Notes: a model not told the origin generated them from the letters alone. Shown: positions 16,541-24,372, counted from the stretch's first letter. The stretch is 64,000 bases of DNA from Flintibacter sp. KGMB00164 (GCF_008727735.1 NZ_CP044227.1:1426001-1490000), one strand, 5' to 3'. Program-made: numbers and translations.

Positions 16541-18169
16541 ATGTACTTATTCAGGCCCCAGCTTCTGGAGTCGTTGGCGGACTATTCCAGAGCAAAGTTT
16601 ATGAAGGACCTGGTGGCAGGCGTCATTGTGGCCATTATTGCCCTGCCTTTGTCCATCGCCCTGGCCCTGGCATCCGGTGTTTCGCCGGAGCAGGGCTTGT
16701 ATACGGCCATTGTAGCGGGATTTCTGATTTCGGCCCTGGGAGGAAGTAAGGTCCAGATCGCCGGTCCCACCGCGGCCTTTGCCTCCATTGTGGCAGGGAT
16801 CGTGGCCCGGAACGGGATGGACGGTCTGGCGGTAGCCACGGTGCTGGCCGGTATCCTGCTGATCCTGATGGGTGTGCTGCGTATGGGCAGCATGATCAAG
16901 TTTATTCCCTACACCATCACCACCGGATTTACCGCAGGCATCGCGGTGACCATTGTGGTGGGGCAGCTGAAGGACTTCTTTGGCGTCACCTTCCAGAACT
17001 CTCCCGTTGAGACGGTAGAGAAGCTGGAGGAGTTTTTTGCGTGCTTTTCTACCTGGAGTGTAAGCGCTGTGGCGGTGGGATGTGTGGCGCTGGTCATTCA
17101 GATCATCTGGCCCAGATTTTTTGCCAAAATCCCTGCCTCGCTGGTGGCGGTGATCGTCACGGCGGCCATGGTCAAGCTGCTGCACCTGCCGGTGAACACC
17201 ATCGGAGATCTGTATACCATCTCCACCGATCTGCCCAAGTTTACCCTGCCCACCGTCAATTATGATATCGTGGCGGCCGTTCTGCCCGATGCCTTCACCA
17301 TCGCCATTCTGGCGGCCATCGAGTCGCTGCTGTCCTGCGTGGTGGCCGATGAGATGACGGGCTCCCATCATAACTCCAACATGGAGCTGGTAGCCCAGGG
17401 CGTGGGCAATACGGCATCTGCGCTGTTTGGCGGCATCCCGGCCACGGGAGCCATTGCCCGTACCGCCGCCAACATTAAAAACGGCGGCGTGTCCCCGGTG
17501 GCTGGCATGGTCCATGCGGGGGTGCTGGTGTTGGTGCTGGTGCTGCTGATGCCCTATGCGGCGCTGATTCCCATGCCCTGCATTGCAGCCATCTTGTTTG
17601 TGGTAGCCTACAATATGAGCGGCTGGCGCACCTTTGTACGGGTGGTCCGCCAGTCTCCCAAGAGTGATACGGCGGTGCTGCTGCTTACTTTTTTCCTGAC
17701 GGTGGCCTTTGATCTGGTGGTGGCCATCGGCGTGGGTCTGACTCTGGCCTGCCTGCTGTTTATGAAGCGGATGGCCGATGTGGCCGTGGTGGAAGAGTGG
17801 GAATATGTGGAGGACACCCAGGCCGGAAAGGGACGATTCAAGCACGTGCCCGTCCATGTGATGGTCTATGAGATCAACGGTCCCATGTTCTTCGGCGCGG
17901 CGGATAAGATCCCCCATATCGACGAGGGGGGAGAAAAACGGGTGCTGATTTTGCGCATGCGCAGCGTACCTGCCCTGGATATCACCGCCCTGAAAGGGCT
18001 TCGGCGGCTGTGGGAGGAGTGCGGCCGTGCCGGTGTGCAGCTGGTCTTTTCCCATGTGAACGAGCAGCCCATGTCGGTGCTGAAAAAATCCGGGCTTTAC
18101 CAGCAGGTGGGAAAGGAGAATTTCTGTCCCAACATTGACGCAGCGTTGAAGCGGGCTATGGAGCTATAA
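16541..18169 (+). CDS. SulP family inorganic anion transporter
   Basis: 542-residue SLC26/SulP permease, normally a sulfate, bicarbonate or other anion transporter in the cell membrane. The N-terminal part starts with the family segment around KDLVAGVIVAIIALPLSIALA and QGLYTAIVAGFL, and about 12-14 membrane spans reach to residue 415. A cytoplasmic STAS domain follows (about 440-540; VLILRMRSVPALDITALKGL). The start is ATG 16541 after AGGAGGG; TTG/ATG codons further up fall within the hairpin. The substrate cannot be told from sequence. Expression may be insulated by the hairpin at its 5' end. Confidence 0.93.
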   Translation: MYLFRPQLLESLADYSRAKFMKDLVAGVIVAIIALPLSIALALASGVSPEQGLYTAIVAGFLISALGGSKVQIAGPTAAFASIVAGIVARNGMDGLAVATVLAGILLILMGVLRMGSMIKFIPYTITTGFTAGIAVTIVVGQLKDFFGVTFQNSPVETVEKLEEFFACFSTWSVSAVAVGCVALVIQIIWPRFFAKIPASLVAVIVTAAMVKLLHLPVNTIGDLYTISTDLPKFTLPTVNYDIVAAVLPDAFTIAILAAIESLLSCVVADEMTGSHHNSNMELVAQGVGNTASALFGGIPATGAIARTAANIKNGGVSPVAGMVHAGVLVLVLVLLMPYAALIPMPCIAAILFVVAYNMSGWRTFVRVVRQSPKSDTAVLLLTFFLTVAFDLVVAIGVGLTLACLLFMKRMADVAVVEEWEYVEDTQAGKGRFKHVPVHVMVYEINGPMFFGAADKIPHIDEGGEKRVLILRMRSVPALDITALKGLRRLWEECGRAGVQLVFSHVNEQPMSVLKKSGLYQQVGKENFCPNIDAALKRAMEL

Positions 18170-18171
18170 AA

Positions 18172-18204
18172 AACAGCGACGGCATTGCCGTCGCTGTTCC
18201 TTTA
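18172..18204. terminator. Bidirectional terminator between convergent genes
   Basis: AACAGCGACGGC (18172-18183) and GCCGTCGCTGTT (18187-18198), with A-run before and T-rich tail after. It overlaps the last codon of the minus-strand nitroreductase gene by a few bases. Confidence 0.85.
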
Positions 18205-18744
18205 TTTCCAGGACAGAAGTACGTCTACACCCTTGCGCTTGGGAGCCCCGCCAACCTGAGCGGGATAACCCACGGCGATGAGCGCCATGAGCTCCTGATC
18301 CTCGGGGACCTGGAGATATTCCTGCAGCCGCTTGCGGTCAAACACGCCCATAATCACGGTAGCCAAACCCAAATCATGGGCGGCCAGACAGAAGGTCTGA
18401 GCGGCGATGCCGCAGTCGTAATACTGCCAGCCATCCTCCCGGTCGGTGGTGAAGGAGCCGTCCCGCTCGTAGCCGCAGCGGTTCTTTACGAAGGTCTGGG
18501 CCACCAGCAGGGGAGCGCTGCGGATGATAGCGGGGTTGTTGGCCCCGGCCAGGCAGTATTCCGAAGCGATGGTCTCCCGCACAGCGGGGTCTTCAATGGC
18601 CAGATAACGGCTGATCTGGGTGTTTTTCCAACTGGGAGCGTAGGCAGCCAGGGCTACCACATCCTCCAGCAGCTCGTGGGGCACGGGCTGGTCGGTAAAC
18701 TGGCGCACACTGCGCCGGGTGAGAATACAGGTCTGAGCGTCCAT
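18202..18744 (-). CDS. Nitroreductase family protein
   Basis: 180-residue FMN-dependent oxidoreductase of the nitroreductase superfamily. The N-terminal TRRSVRQFTDQPV segment is the classic FMN phosphate-binding start, APSWKNTQISR is the second family segment, and the C-terminal region has GLATVIMGVFD. The physiological substrate is unknown. The start is taken at 18744, just after an AGGAGGAA site; the frame stays open upstream but that part is not protein-like. Its promoter is at 18781-18809. Confidence 0.9.
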   Translation of the reverse strand: MDAQTCILTRRSVRQFTDQPVPHELLEDVVALAAYAPSWKNTQISRYLAIEDPAVRETIASEYCLAGANNPAIIRSAPLLVAQTFVKNRCGYERDGSFTTDREDGWQYYDCGIAAQTFCLAAHDLGLATVIMGVFDRKRLQEYLQVPEDQELMALIAVGYPAQVGGAPKRKGVDVLLSWK

Positions 18745-18780
18745 ATGGGTTCCTCCTGACTTGGGATTGAGAATAAAAGT

Positions 18781-18809
18781 ATGGTAGCCCTCAGAGGGAA
18801 AAATGTCAA
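18781..18809 (-). promoter_or_regulatory. Nitroreductase promoter
   Basis: On the minus strand a perfect TTGACA (18804-18809), a 17-base spacer and TACCAT (18781-18786). The -35 overlaps the 3' arm of the upstream lipoprotein gene's terminator. Confidence 0.75.
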
Positions 18810-18836
18810 GGGCAGACCATGCTTGGCCTGCCCTTG
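18799..18836 (-). terminator. Terminator of the lipoprotein gene
   Basis: On the minus strand CAAGGGCAG, a 12-base loop and CTGCCCTTG, then ACATTTTT. The TTGACA -35 of the next promoter starts inside the 3' arm. Confidence 0.7.
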
Positions 18837-18841
18837 CTTCC

Positions 18842-19345
18842 TTATGGGATATCAAATTCTACCTCATAGAGCTGGGTGTCATAGTCTCCTGTGTCCCGGA
18901 AATCCATAAACTCTTTGCTTAAGCGGTAGTGGCCGGGGGAGAGGGGACCGAAGAGCCAATTCCAGTCCACGGCCTGTTCCGTTTCTCCGTCCATGGTGAC
19001 CAGATAGGCCATACCATCCCAGGCAAAGTTTCCATCCACGATGTCGGGGACGTTCTGCCACGCGCCGTCCTGTTCCACCTCCAGGGTGTATGCGCCGCCG
19101 TACTGCAACTCGCCGCTGGGGCTGCCGCCCTGCTGGGTGATGACCAAAGTCAGGCCGGTGGGGGTCACGTCTTTTACCGACAGGGTAAGACCCCAGGGAT
19201 CCTCTGCGGTCTGGACAGAGGATGATTCAGAGGAGCTGGAGTTGATTCCCTGAGGTGCAGAGGAACCCGCACCGTTCGAACTGCCGCAGCCAGCCAGGGA
19301 CAGGGCCAGCAGGCCGGCTAGGGTAAGGGTAAGCCATCGTTTCAT
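18842..19345 (-). CDS. Lipoprotein of unknown function
   Basis: 167-residue predicted lipoprotein. The signal peptide ends in LSLAGC, with Cys20 as the lipidation site, followed by a Ser/Gly-rich linker (about 21-45). The rest looks like one beta-sandwich domain (GLTLSVKDVTPTGLTLVITQQGG...), similar in pattern to bacterial Ig-like domains found in other Clostridia lipoproteins. The function is unknown. An ECF sigma-type promoter lies directly upstream, which would fit an envelope-stress product. Start ATG 19345 follows GGGAGGTAT. Confidence 0.8.
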   Translation of the reverse strand: MKRWLTLTLAGLLALSLAGCGSSNGAGSSAPQGINSSSSESSSVQTAEDPWGLTLSVKDVTPTGLTLVITQQGGSPSGELQYGGAYTLEVEQDGAWQNVPDIVDGNFAWDGMAYLVTMDGETEQAVDWNWLFGPLSPGHYRLSKEFMDFRDTGDYDTQLYEVEFDIP

Positions 19346-19381
19346 GTGAGATACCTCCCGGTGATAGACTTCTGTATTCCT

Positions 19382-19409
19382 TTAGACGGAGAAACCCGGC
19401 CGGAGTTCC
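19382..19409 (-). promoter_or_regulatory. ECF sigma-type promoter for the lipoprotein gene
   Basis: On the minus strand GGAACT (19404-19409), a 16-base spacer and GTCTAA (19382-19387), preceded by C to give CGTCTAA. This matches the GGAAC/CGTCTAA pattern of extracytoplasmic-function sigma factors. No good sigma-A promoter was found here. Confidence 0.5.
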
Positions 19410-19425
19410 CTAAAATTTGTTCTCC

Positions 19426-19454
19426 TTTTCATTTTGGGCAAACCGTGGTACAAT
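19426..19454 (+). promoter_or_regulatory. ruvC promoter
   Basis: TTTTCA (19426-19431), a 17-base spacer and TACAAT (19449-19454), about 30 bases before the ruvC start. Confidence 0.6.
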
Positions 19455-19485
19455 GTCAACGTATCTTTTCCATGGGGAGGCATCC

Positions 19486-20007
19486 ATGATCATCTTAGGC
19501 ATCGACCCCGGAGTGGCCACGATCGGCTTTGGGGTCATCAAGGCCCAGCGAGGGAAAAACACCCTCATTCAGTACGGGGTCATCACCACGCCGCCGGGCA
19601 TCCCACTGTCCAGCCGGCTGCTGCAAATTTCCAACGACATGGAGGAGCTGATCCGCACCTTCCATCCCGACGAGATGGCGGTGGAGGAGCTCTTCTTCAG
19701 TAAAAATATTACTACCGGCATCGCCGTGGCCCATGGCCGGGGAGTGATCCTCCTGGCGGCGGAAAAGCTGGGGGTGCCGGTGTTTGAGTACACCCCCATG
19801 CAGGTTAAGCAGGCAGTGGCGGGCTATGGAGGCGCGGACAAACGCCAGGTGATGCTGATGACCCAGCGGCTACTGAACATGAAGCAGATCCCACGGCCCG
19901 ACGACGCCGCCGACGCCCTGGCCCTGGCTATCTGCCATGGCCGCTCGGCCACGTCCCTTTTGAATACGGAGCGGGTCTTTGACCCCAAGAAATACGACAC
20001 GAGGTAA
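19486..20007 (+). CDS. ruvC: Holliday junction endonuclease RuvC
   Basis: 173-residue resolvase that cuts Holliday junctions made during recombination. Acidic catalytic residues are visible as GIDPG (Asp7), AVEELFF (Glu) and DDAADALALAICH (two Asp near the C-terminus). Start ATG 19486 follows GGGGAGG (19474-19480). It heads a cluster with ruvA and ruvB in which two small unknown proteins and a DUF3784 protein are interleaved. Confidence 0.95.
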   Translation: MIILGIDPGVATIGFGVIKAQRGKNTLIQYGVITTPPGIPLSSRLLQISNDMEELIRTFHPDEMAVEELFFSKNITTGIAVAHGRGVILLAAEKLGVPVFEYTPMQVKQAVAGYGGADKRQVMLMTQRLLNMKQIPRPDDAADALALAICHGRSATSLLNTERVFDPKKYDTR

Positions 20008-20012
20008 GTGCC

Positions 20013-20444
20013 ATGAAAACGATGGTCAAACAACCCAACCCCGACCCGCCTTACAGCCTCCACGACGCCTACATTTTGAAGCTGCAAGTGGAGGAGGATA
20101 TTCTGCGCCTTATCACCCAGTGCGGCTATGTGTGCACCACACCGCCTTGTAATCAGGTGGAGGGAGACGTGGAGATCACCGGCATCGACTGGGATTTCTC
20201 CTGCGTCTACGTGATGGAATACCAAGGTGTCCTGTGCGGCAATTACGGCTCTTTCACCGGACGGAAAATGACAGTGGCGGACTTTTTGCGGGAGTATCCC
20301 GAAGCGACGTTGGACATCATGGACGAGACCTACGGATATCACCAGGTGAAGCTGGACGGTTTCCTCAACGTGGGGGAGCGCTGCCTGGAGTTTCAGCTGG
20401 ACATCTGCTACGCCGGAGAGTTCCGGTATTTGCTCAAAGAATAA
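20013..20444 (+). CDS. Conserved hypothetical protein in the ruv cluster
   Basis: 143 residues, no family recognised. It is soluble-looking and acidic, with no signal peptide or membrane segment. The N-terminal YSLHDAYILKLQVEEDILRL pattern (an SLHD followed by a strand with alternating hydrophobics) resembles small beta-rich proteins that some databases call DUF or immunity-like, but that is not a firm match. It lies 5 bases after ruvC and 33 bases before ruvA, so it is co-transcribed with them. It contains five cysteines without a clear metal-site spacing. Confidence 0.7.
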   Translation: MKTMVKQPNPDPPYSLHDAYILKLQVEEDILRLITQCGYVCTTPPCNQVEGDVEITGIDWDFSCVYVMEYQGVLCGNYGSFTGRKMTVADFLREYPEATLDIMDETYGYHQVKLDGFLNVGERCLEFQLDICYAGEFRYLLKE

Positions 20445-20477
20445 ATGCCGTCCATTGGACGGTTTATGGAGGAACTT

Positions 20478-21086
20478 ATGTTTTACTATCTCAACGGCAC
20501 CGTGGCCCACATCGAGCCTTACCTGGTGGTCATCGACTGCGGCGGGGTGGGTTATGCCTGCCGCACTACCAGCTATACCCTGTCTGCACTGAAAAAGGGT
20601 GAAAAGGGAAAAGTCTTTACACACTTGAATGTCCGGGAGGACGCCATGGAGCTCTATGGCTTTGCCACCCAGGAAGAGCTGAATCTGTTTCAGCAGCTTA
20701 TTTCTGTTTCCGGTGTTGGTCCCAAGGCGGCTTTGTCCATCCTGTCCTCTAATACCCCGGCTAACCTGGCCCTCAGCATTATCACCGGGGATGAGAAGGC
20801 ACTCACCTGCGCTCAGGGTATCGGCAAGAAGATCGCCCAGCGAGTAATTCTGGAGCTGAAGGACAAGCTGGCCAAGGGTCAGGCGGTGAACGGGGCAGGG
20901 GAGACCTACGGCGGCACCGGAGTGACCGTCATTCCCGAAAACAAACTCTCTGAGGCCAGCGCCGCCCTGGCGGTGCTGGGCTACAGCCAGGGAGAGATCA
21001 ATGTGGCCCTCAAGGGCATCGACCTGGACAGTCTTACCCTGGAGCAGATCATCAAGCAGGCCCTGAAAAAGATGATGAAGGGGTGA
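20478..21086 (+). CDS. ruvA: Holliday junction helicase subunit RuvA
   Basis: 202-residue DNA-binding subunit of the RuvAB branch-migration complex. The N-terminal OB fold begins MFYYLNGTVAHIE; two helix-hairpin-helix motifs are visible (SGVGPKAALSIL and GIGKKIAQRVILEL); the C-terminal RuvB-binding domain ends the protein. Start ATG 20478 follows ATGGAGGA; the open frame extends upstream but without family similarity. Length matches the family. Confidence 0.95.
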   Translation: MFYYLNGTVAHIEPYLVVIDCGGVGYACRTTSYTLSALKKGEKGKVFTHLNVREDAMELYGFATQEELNLFQQLISVSGVGPKAALSILSSNTPANLALSIITGDEKALTCAQGIGKKIAQRVILELKDKLAKGQAVNGAGETYGGTGVTVIPENKLSEASAALAVLGYSQGEINVALKGIDLDSLTLEQIIKQALKKMMKG

Positions 21087-21412
21087 GCCCCGTGCTGATT
21101 GTCTTTCTCGGCATGATCGCCCTGTTTCTTGTGCTGGGGCTGATCTTCTCCCGGGGAAAGGGAGCTTTCCTCATTGCCGGGTACAACACCGCATCCAAGG
21201 AAGAGAAGGCCAGGTATGACGAGAAAGCTCTGTGCCGCTTCATGGGCAAAATCATGTTCGCCCTGGCCGGATGCCAGGGAATTATGGCACTGGGGATACT
21301 TGTGGTCGGCATGTGGCTGTTTTGGGTGGGAATCGCCGCCTTCCTGGCGGTGGCATTCGGGACCGTGATCTACGCCAACACCAGAAACCGCTTCCAAAAG
21401 AAATCCAAGTGA
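21083..21412 (+). CDS. DUF3784 membrane protein
   Basis: 109-residue protein with three predicted membrane helices (about 5-20, 56-75 and 78-95) and the family-typical segment GAFLIAGYNTASKEEKARYD after the first helix. The function is unknown. GTG 21083 overlaps the ruvA stop; GTG 21092 is an alternative start with a slightly better upstream GAAGGGG. Its place inside the ruv cluster is probably only transcriptional. Confidence 0.75.
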   Translation: MSPVLIVFLGMIALFLVLGLIFSRGKGAFLIAGYNTASKEEKARYDEKALCRFMGKIMFALAGCQGIMALGILVVGMWLFWVGIAAFLAVAFGTVIYANTRNRFQKKSK

Positions 21413-21416
21413 GAGG

Positions 21417-21590
21417 ATGAGCACTTTGGAGACAAAGAAAACCACCAAGACCGTGGTGAAAAGCGGCATTACCTTCGGTACCTGCCTGGCCATGGTCATC
21501 TCCTATACCACCTGGCGCTCGGTGGGATGGGCCATTTTCCATGGTCTGCTCAGCTGGGTGTATGTCATCTATTTTATCCTGCGATACTGA
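21417..21590 (+). CDS. Small membrane protein (57 residues)
   Basis: A 57-codon gene from ATG 21417 (preceded by GAGAGG) to TGA 21590, lying in the gap between the DUF3784 gene and ruvB. The product starts with a basic, Thr-rich tail, then ITFGTCLAMVISYTTWRSV and a second hydrophobic stretch ending VYVIYFILRY, so one hairpin of two membrane segments is likely. Similar small proteins with a W-A-I-x-H-G-x-x-x-W-x-Y-V-I-Y pattern occur widely in Firmicutes and Actinobacteria, which supports it being real. Confidence 0.72.
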   Translation: MSTLETKKTTKTVVKSGITFGTCLAMVISYTTWRSVGWAIFHGLLSWVYVIYFILRY

Positions 21591-21626
21591 TTTGGACAGA
21601 TATATTTCGAGAGGAACCAAACGATT

Positions 21627-22694
21627 ATGGCCATTGATTTTTCCAATCCAGAATTTGACCCGGAGGAGCTGAGCGAGCCTCTGGTGACCACCTCCCTCAC
21701 CCGGGAGGACGAGGGGGAGTACTCCCTGCGGCCCAAAACTCTTCGGGAGTACATCGGCCAGGAGAAGGCCAAAGGCAACCTGGAGGTCTTTATCCAGGCG
21801 GCTAAAATGAGAAATGAGCCTCTGGATCATGTGCTGCTCCACGGCCCGCCCGGCCTGGGCAAGACCACCCTCAGCGGCATCATCGCCAATGAGATGGGGG
21901 TGAATGTGCGCATTACCTCCGGTCCTGCCATTGAGAAGGCAGGGGACCTGGCGGCGCTGCTCACCAACTTAAATGAAAATGACATCCTCTTTGTGGACGA
22001 GATCCACCGCCTCAACCGCTCGGTGGAGGAGGTACTTTACCCAGCCATGGAGGATTTCGCCATCGACATCATCATTGGAAAGGGGCCGTCCGCCAACTCC
22101 ATCCGTCTGGACCTGCCCAAATTTACCCTCATTGGAGCCACCACCCGGGCAGGGCAGCTGTCCGCGCCCCTGCGTGACCGCTTTGGCGTGACGTTAAGGC
22201 TGGAGCTTTACACCCCTGAGGAGCTGGCGCTGATCGTCAAGCGCTCTGCAGGTATTCTGGGCGTGCCCATTGAGGACGATGGAGCCATGGAGATCGCCCG
22301 CCGCAGCCGCGGCACCCCCCGTATTGCCAACCGGATGCTGCGCCGGGTACGGGACTTTGCCCAGGTGCGGGCGGGAGGCGTTATCACCAAAAAGGTGGCT
22401 GACGAGGCCCTCACCGCCCTGGAGATCGACCATCTGGGGCTGGATTCCATTGACCACCGGATGCTGCGCTCCATCATTGAGAACTACCGGGGCGGCCCGG
22501 TGGGCCTGGAGACCCTGGCAGCCACCATCAACGAGGAGGCAGTGACCCTGGAGGACGTGTACGAGCCTTATCTGATGCAGCTGGGCTTCCTTACCCGCAC
22601 CCCCCGTGGCCGCTGTGTCACCCCCAAGGCCTATCAGCATCTGGGCCTCAGCGTTCCCGGAGAGTCCGGAGGGCTGGACCAGCTGAGTTTCTGA
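21627..22694 (+). CDS. ruvB: Holliday junction helicase ATPase RuvB
   Basis: 355-residue AAA+ motor of RuvAB. Walker A is GPPGLGKTT, Walker B is LFVDEIHRL, and sensor I is in [20 protein letters not shown]. The C-terminal winged-helix domain has [21 protein letters not shown]. Length is normal; the short N-terminal acidic leader is common. It ends the ruv cluster. Confidence 0.96.
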   Translation: MAIDFSNPEFDPEELSEPLVTTSLTREDEGEYSLRPKTLREYIGQEKAKGNLEVFIQAAKMRNEPLDHVLLHGPPGLGKTTLSGIIANEMGVNVRITSGPAIEKAGDLAALLTNLNENDILFVDEIHRLNRSVEEVLYPAMEDFAIDIIIGKGPSANSIRLDLPKFTLIGATTRAGQLSAPLRDRFGVTLRLELYTPEELALIVKRSAGILGVPIEDDGAMEIARRSRGTPRIANRMLRRVRDFAQVRAGGVITKKVADEALTALEIDHLGLDSIDHRMLRSIIENYRGGPVGLETLAATINEEAVTLEDVYEPYLMQLGFLTRTPRGRCVTPKAYQHLGLSVPGESGGLDQLSF

Positions 22695-22712
22695 CCCCGG
22701 AGGCGCTCTTTT

Positions 22713-23126
22713 GTGAAAGAAAAACTGAAAAAATTGCTGGCGGGCTTGTTGGGCAGCGGCATCATGATTTTGCTCTTGTTCGGGACGTTTGCAGTGGTTG
22801 CTCTGGTCGGCGGCAATGTGATGAGGCTGTTCGGGTTTCGCTATGACAGCGTGGGACAGCTGCTGCTCTACTTCCTGTTAGGGGAACTGATCGGCCTGCC
22901 TCTGGATCTGATCAGTACAGCGCTGCCCAAGGTGCTGTATCGAATAGAAAAAGTGGACCGTCGGCAGGGAAATTTACTTTACATCCCAATGGACACCTTG
23001 TTTACCATTGCCGCGTTTTGGGTTGCGGACGGGTTGATGGCCAGTGTGTCCACCACCGGACTCTCTTTGTGCATTCTGGGCTTTGGAACGGCACTGATCA
23101 CCCAGCCCATAAAGAAGGATGACTGA
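22713..23126 (+). CDS. YrvL/YvrL-like membrane protein
   Basis: 137-residue protein with about four membrane segments. The layout (a first helix after a basic start, an F-x-Y-x-S-x-x-x-L-L segment, then LIGLPLDLIS) resembles the Pfam YrvL family, whose Bacillus member YvrL is a membrane regulator of an alternative sigma factor. The assignment is by pattern and moderate. It starts with GTG 22713, 18 bases after ruvB. A SdpI-like gene and a sigma factor gene follow. Confidence 0.5.
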   Translation: MKEKLKKLLAGLLGSGIMILLLFGTFAVVALVGGNVMRLFGFRYDSVGQLLLYFLLGELIGLPLDLISTALPKVLYRIEKVDRRQGNLLYIPMDTLFTIAAFWVADGLMASVSTTGLSLCILGFGTALITQPIKKDD

Positions 23127-23144
23127 CCGAAAGGGGAGAGGACG

Positions 23145-23525
23145 ATGGGCTTTTGGCTGTACTGCACTGTTATGTGCCTGCTGGTGCCCGCTGTGATGCT
23201 GTACTTTGGATGGCGTTTTTTGAACAGACCGCCCAAAAAGATCAATGCCCTCTATGGTTACCGCACCAGCCGTTCTATGAAAAACCAACAGACCTGGGAT
23301 TATGCCCACCAGGTATGCGGAAAGCTGTGGTTTCGGGCGGGGATAGTGATGCTGCCCCTGAGCCTTTTGGCCATGCTGCCCGGCCTGGGCAAAGATACGC
23401 AAGCACTGGGAATATGGCTTATGGGCGTGGTTTTGGTCCAGGTTGTGGTGATGATCGCCACCATTTTTCCAGTAGAAAAGGCATTAAAACGAAAATTTGA
23501 CAAATTTGGCAGGAGAATTGGCTGA
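23145..23525 (+). CDS. SdpI family membrane protein
   Basis: 126 residues, three membrane helices. The cytoplasmic loop PPKKINALYGYRTSRSMKNQQTWDYAH is the hallmark of the SdpI/YhfL family. SdpI in Bacillus subtilis gives immunity to the SdpC toxin and acts in signalling, but most family members are not tied to a toxin, and no SdpC-like gene is visible here. ATG 23145 follows AGGGGAGAGG. Confidence 0.85.
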   Translation: MGFWLYCTVMCLLVPAVMLYFGWRFLNRPPKKINALYGYRTSRSMKNQQTWDYAHQVCGKLWFRAGIVMLPLSLLAMLPGLGKDTQALGIWLMGVVLVQVVVMIATIFPVEKALKRKFDKFGRRIG

Positions 23526-23706
23526 ATAAGTGATAGACGGTAGGGAAATTTTATGCTATGCTTATTTTGTGGAAAAGCGGCATAAGATCCGGTTCTGAGG
23601 GAAAACAATTTCCAGATCAAGGCCGGAAAACGATGGCATATTCTGGAAATAATAGAACAAACCGGAATGAATATGGGAAAAACGCCAAATAATTTCCCAA
23701 TACCCC

Positions 23707-23735
23707 TTGACAAAACCAGTCAATTTGATTATTAT
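23707..23735 (+). promoter_or_regulatory. Promoter overlapping the sigma factor gene start
   Basis: Perfect TTGACA (23707-23712), a 17-base spacer and TATTAT (23730-23735). The last two bases of the -10 are the first two of the apparent ATG at 23734. Confidence 0.7.
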
Positions 23736-24372
23736 GAGTTTTAACCGGAACAAAAAATTGGAAACGCCCCAGCCTCCGCCTCCCACAGACGAGGCGCTGT
23801 GTCTCCAGGCGGCAGCAGGAAGCGCCGCTGCGGAGGAAGAGCTGGTCCGCCGCTACGGCCGCTTGGTGCGTGCCTGCGCCCGCCCCCTGTTTTTGGCAGG
23901 AGGGGACAGCGAGGACCTGTTTCAGGAGGGTATGCTGGGTTTGCTGTCCGCCATCCGTGGCTTTGATGCCCGGCGGGACGCATCTTTCCGGACCTATGCG
24001 GAGGTTTGTGTCCGCAACCGCCTGTACAGCGCGGTCCGCGCTGCTCAGGGGGATAAGCATCTTCCACTTAATCACAGTGTCTCTTTCGAACCCCCTCTTT
24101 TTGACGGCCCGAACGCGTATCTGTTTTCCAGCGAAGAGAGCCCAGAAGACGTCATCATCGGCAGGGAGGAACTGAGAGAGCGCCTTGACGCTCTGAAGGG
24201 CCAGTTATCTGAGCTCGAAGGGAAAATCCTGCCGCCCTACTTAAGCGGTCTCACTTGTGCAGAGATTGCAAAACGGGTCGGTCGGTCTCCAAAGTCCGTG
24301 GACAACGCCGTGCAGCGCATCCGCCGCAAGGTGGCCCGGCAAACTTCTTCCGGCGCATCCAGCGAGAGCTGA
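23734..24372 (+). CDS. SigH-like RNA polymerase sigma factor
   Basis: Up to 212 residues. Region 2 is clear: EELVRRYGRLVRACARPLF, then GDSEDLFQEGMLGLLSAIRGFD and FRTYAEVCVRNRL. Region 4 has GLTCAEIAKRVGRSPKSVDNAVQRIRRK. The organisation matches the sporulation sigma factor SigH and its relatives in Clostridia rather than typical ECF factors. The start is uncertain: ATG 23734 lies within the -10 of a strong promoter, so transcripts from it need a later start such as TTG 23758. It stands alone with 208 bases upstream. Confidence 0.85.
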   Translation: MSFNRNKKLETPQPPPPTDEALCLQAAAGSAAAEEELVRRYGRLVRACARPLFLAGGDSEDLFQEGMLGLLSAIRGFDARRDASFRTYAEVCVRNRLYSAVRAAQGDKHLPLNHSVSFEPPLFDGPNAYLFSSEESPEDVIIGREELRERLDALKGQLSELEGKILPPYLSGLTCAEIAKRVGRSPKSVDNAVQRIRRKVARQTSSGASSES

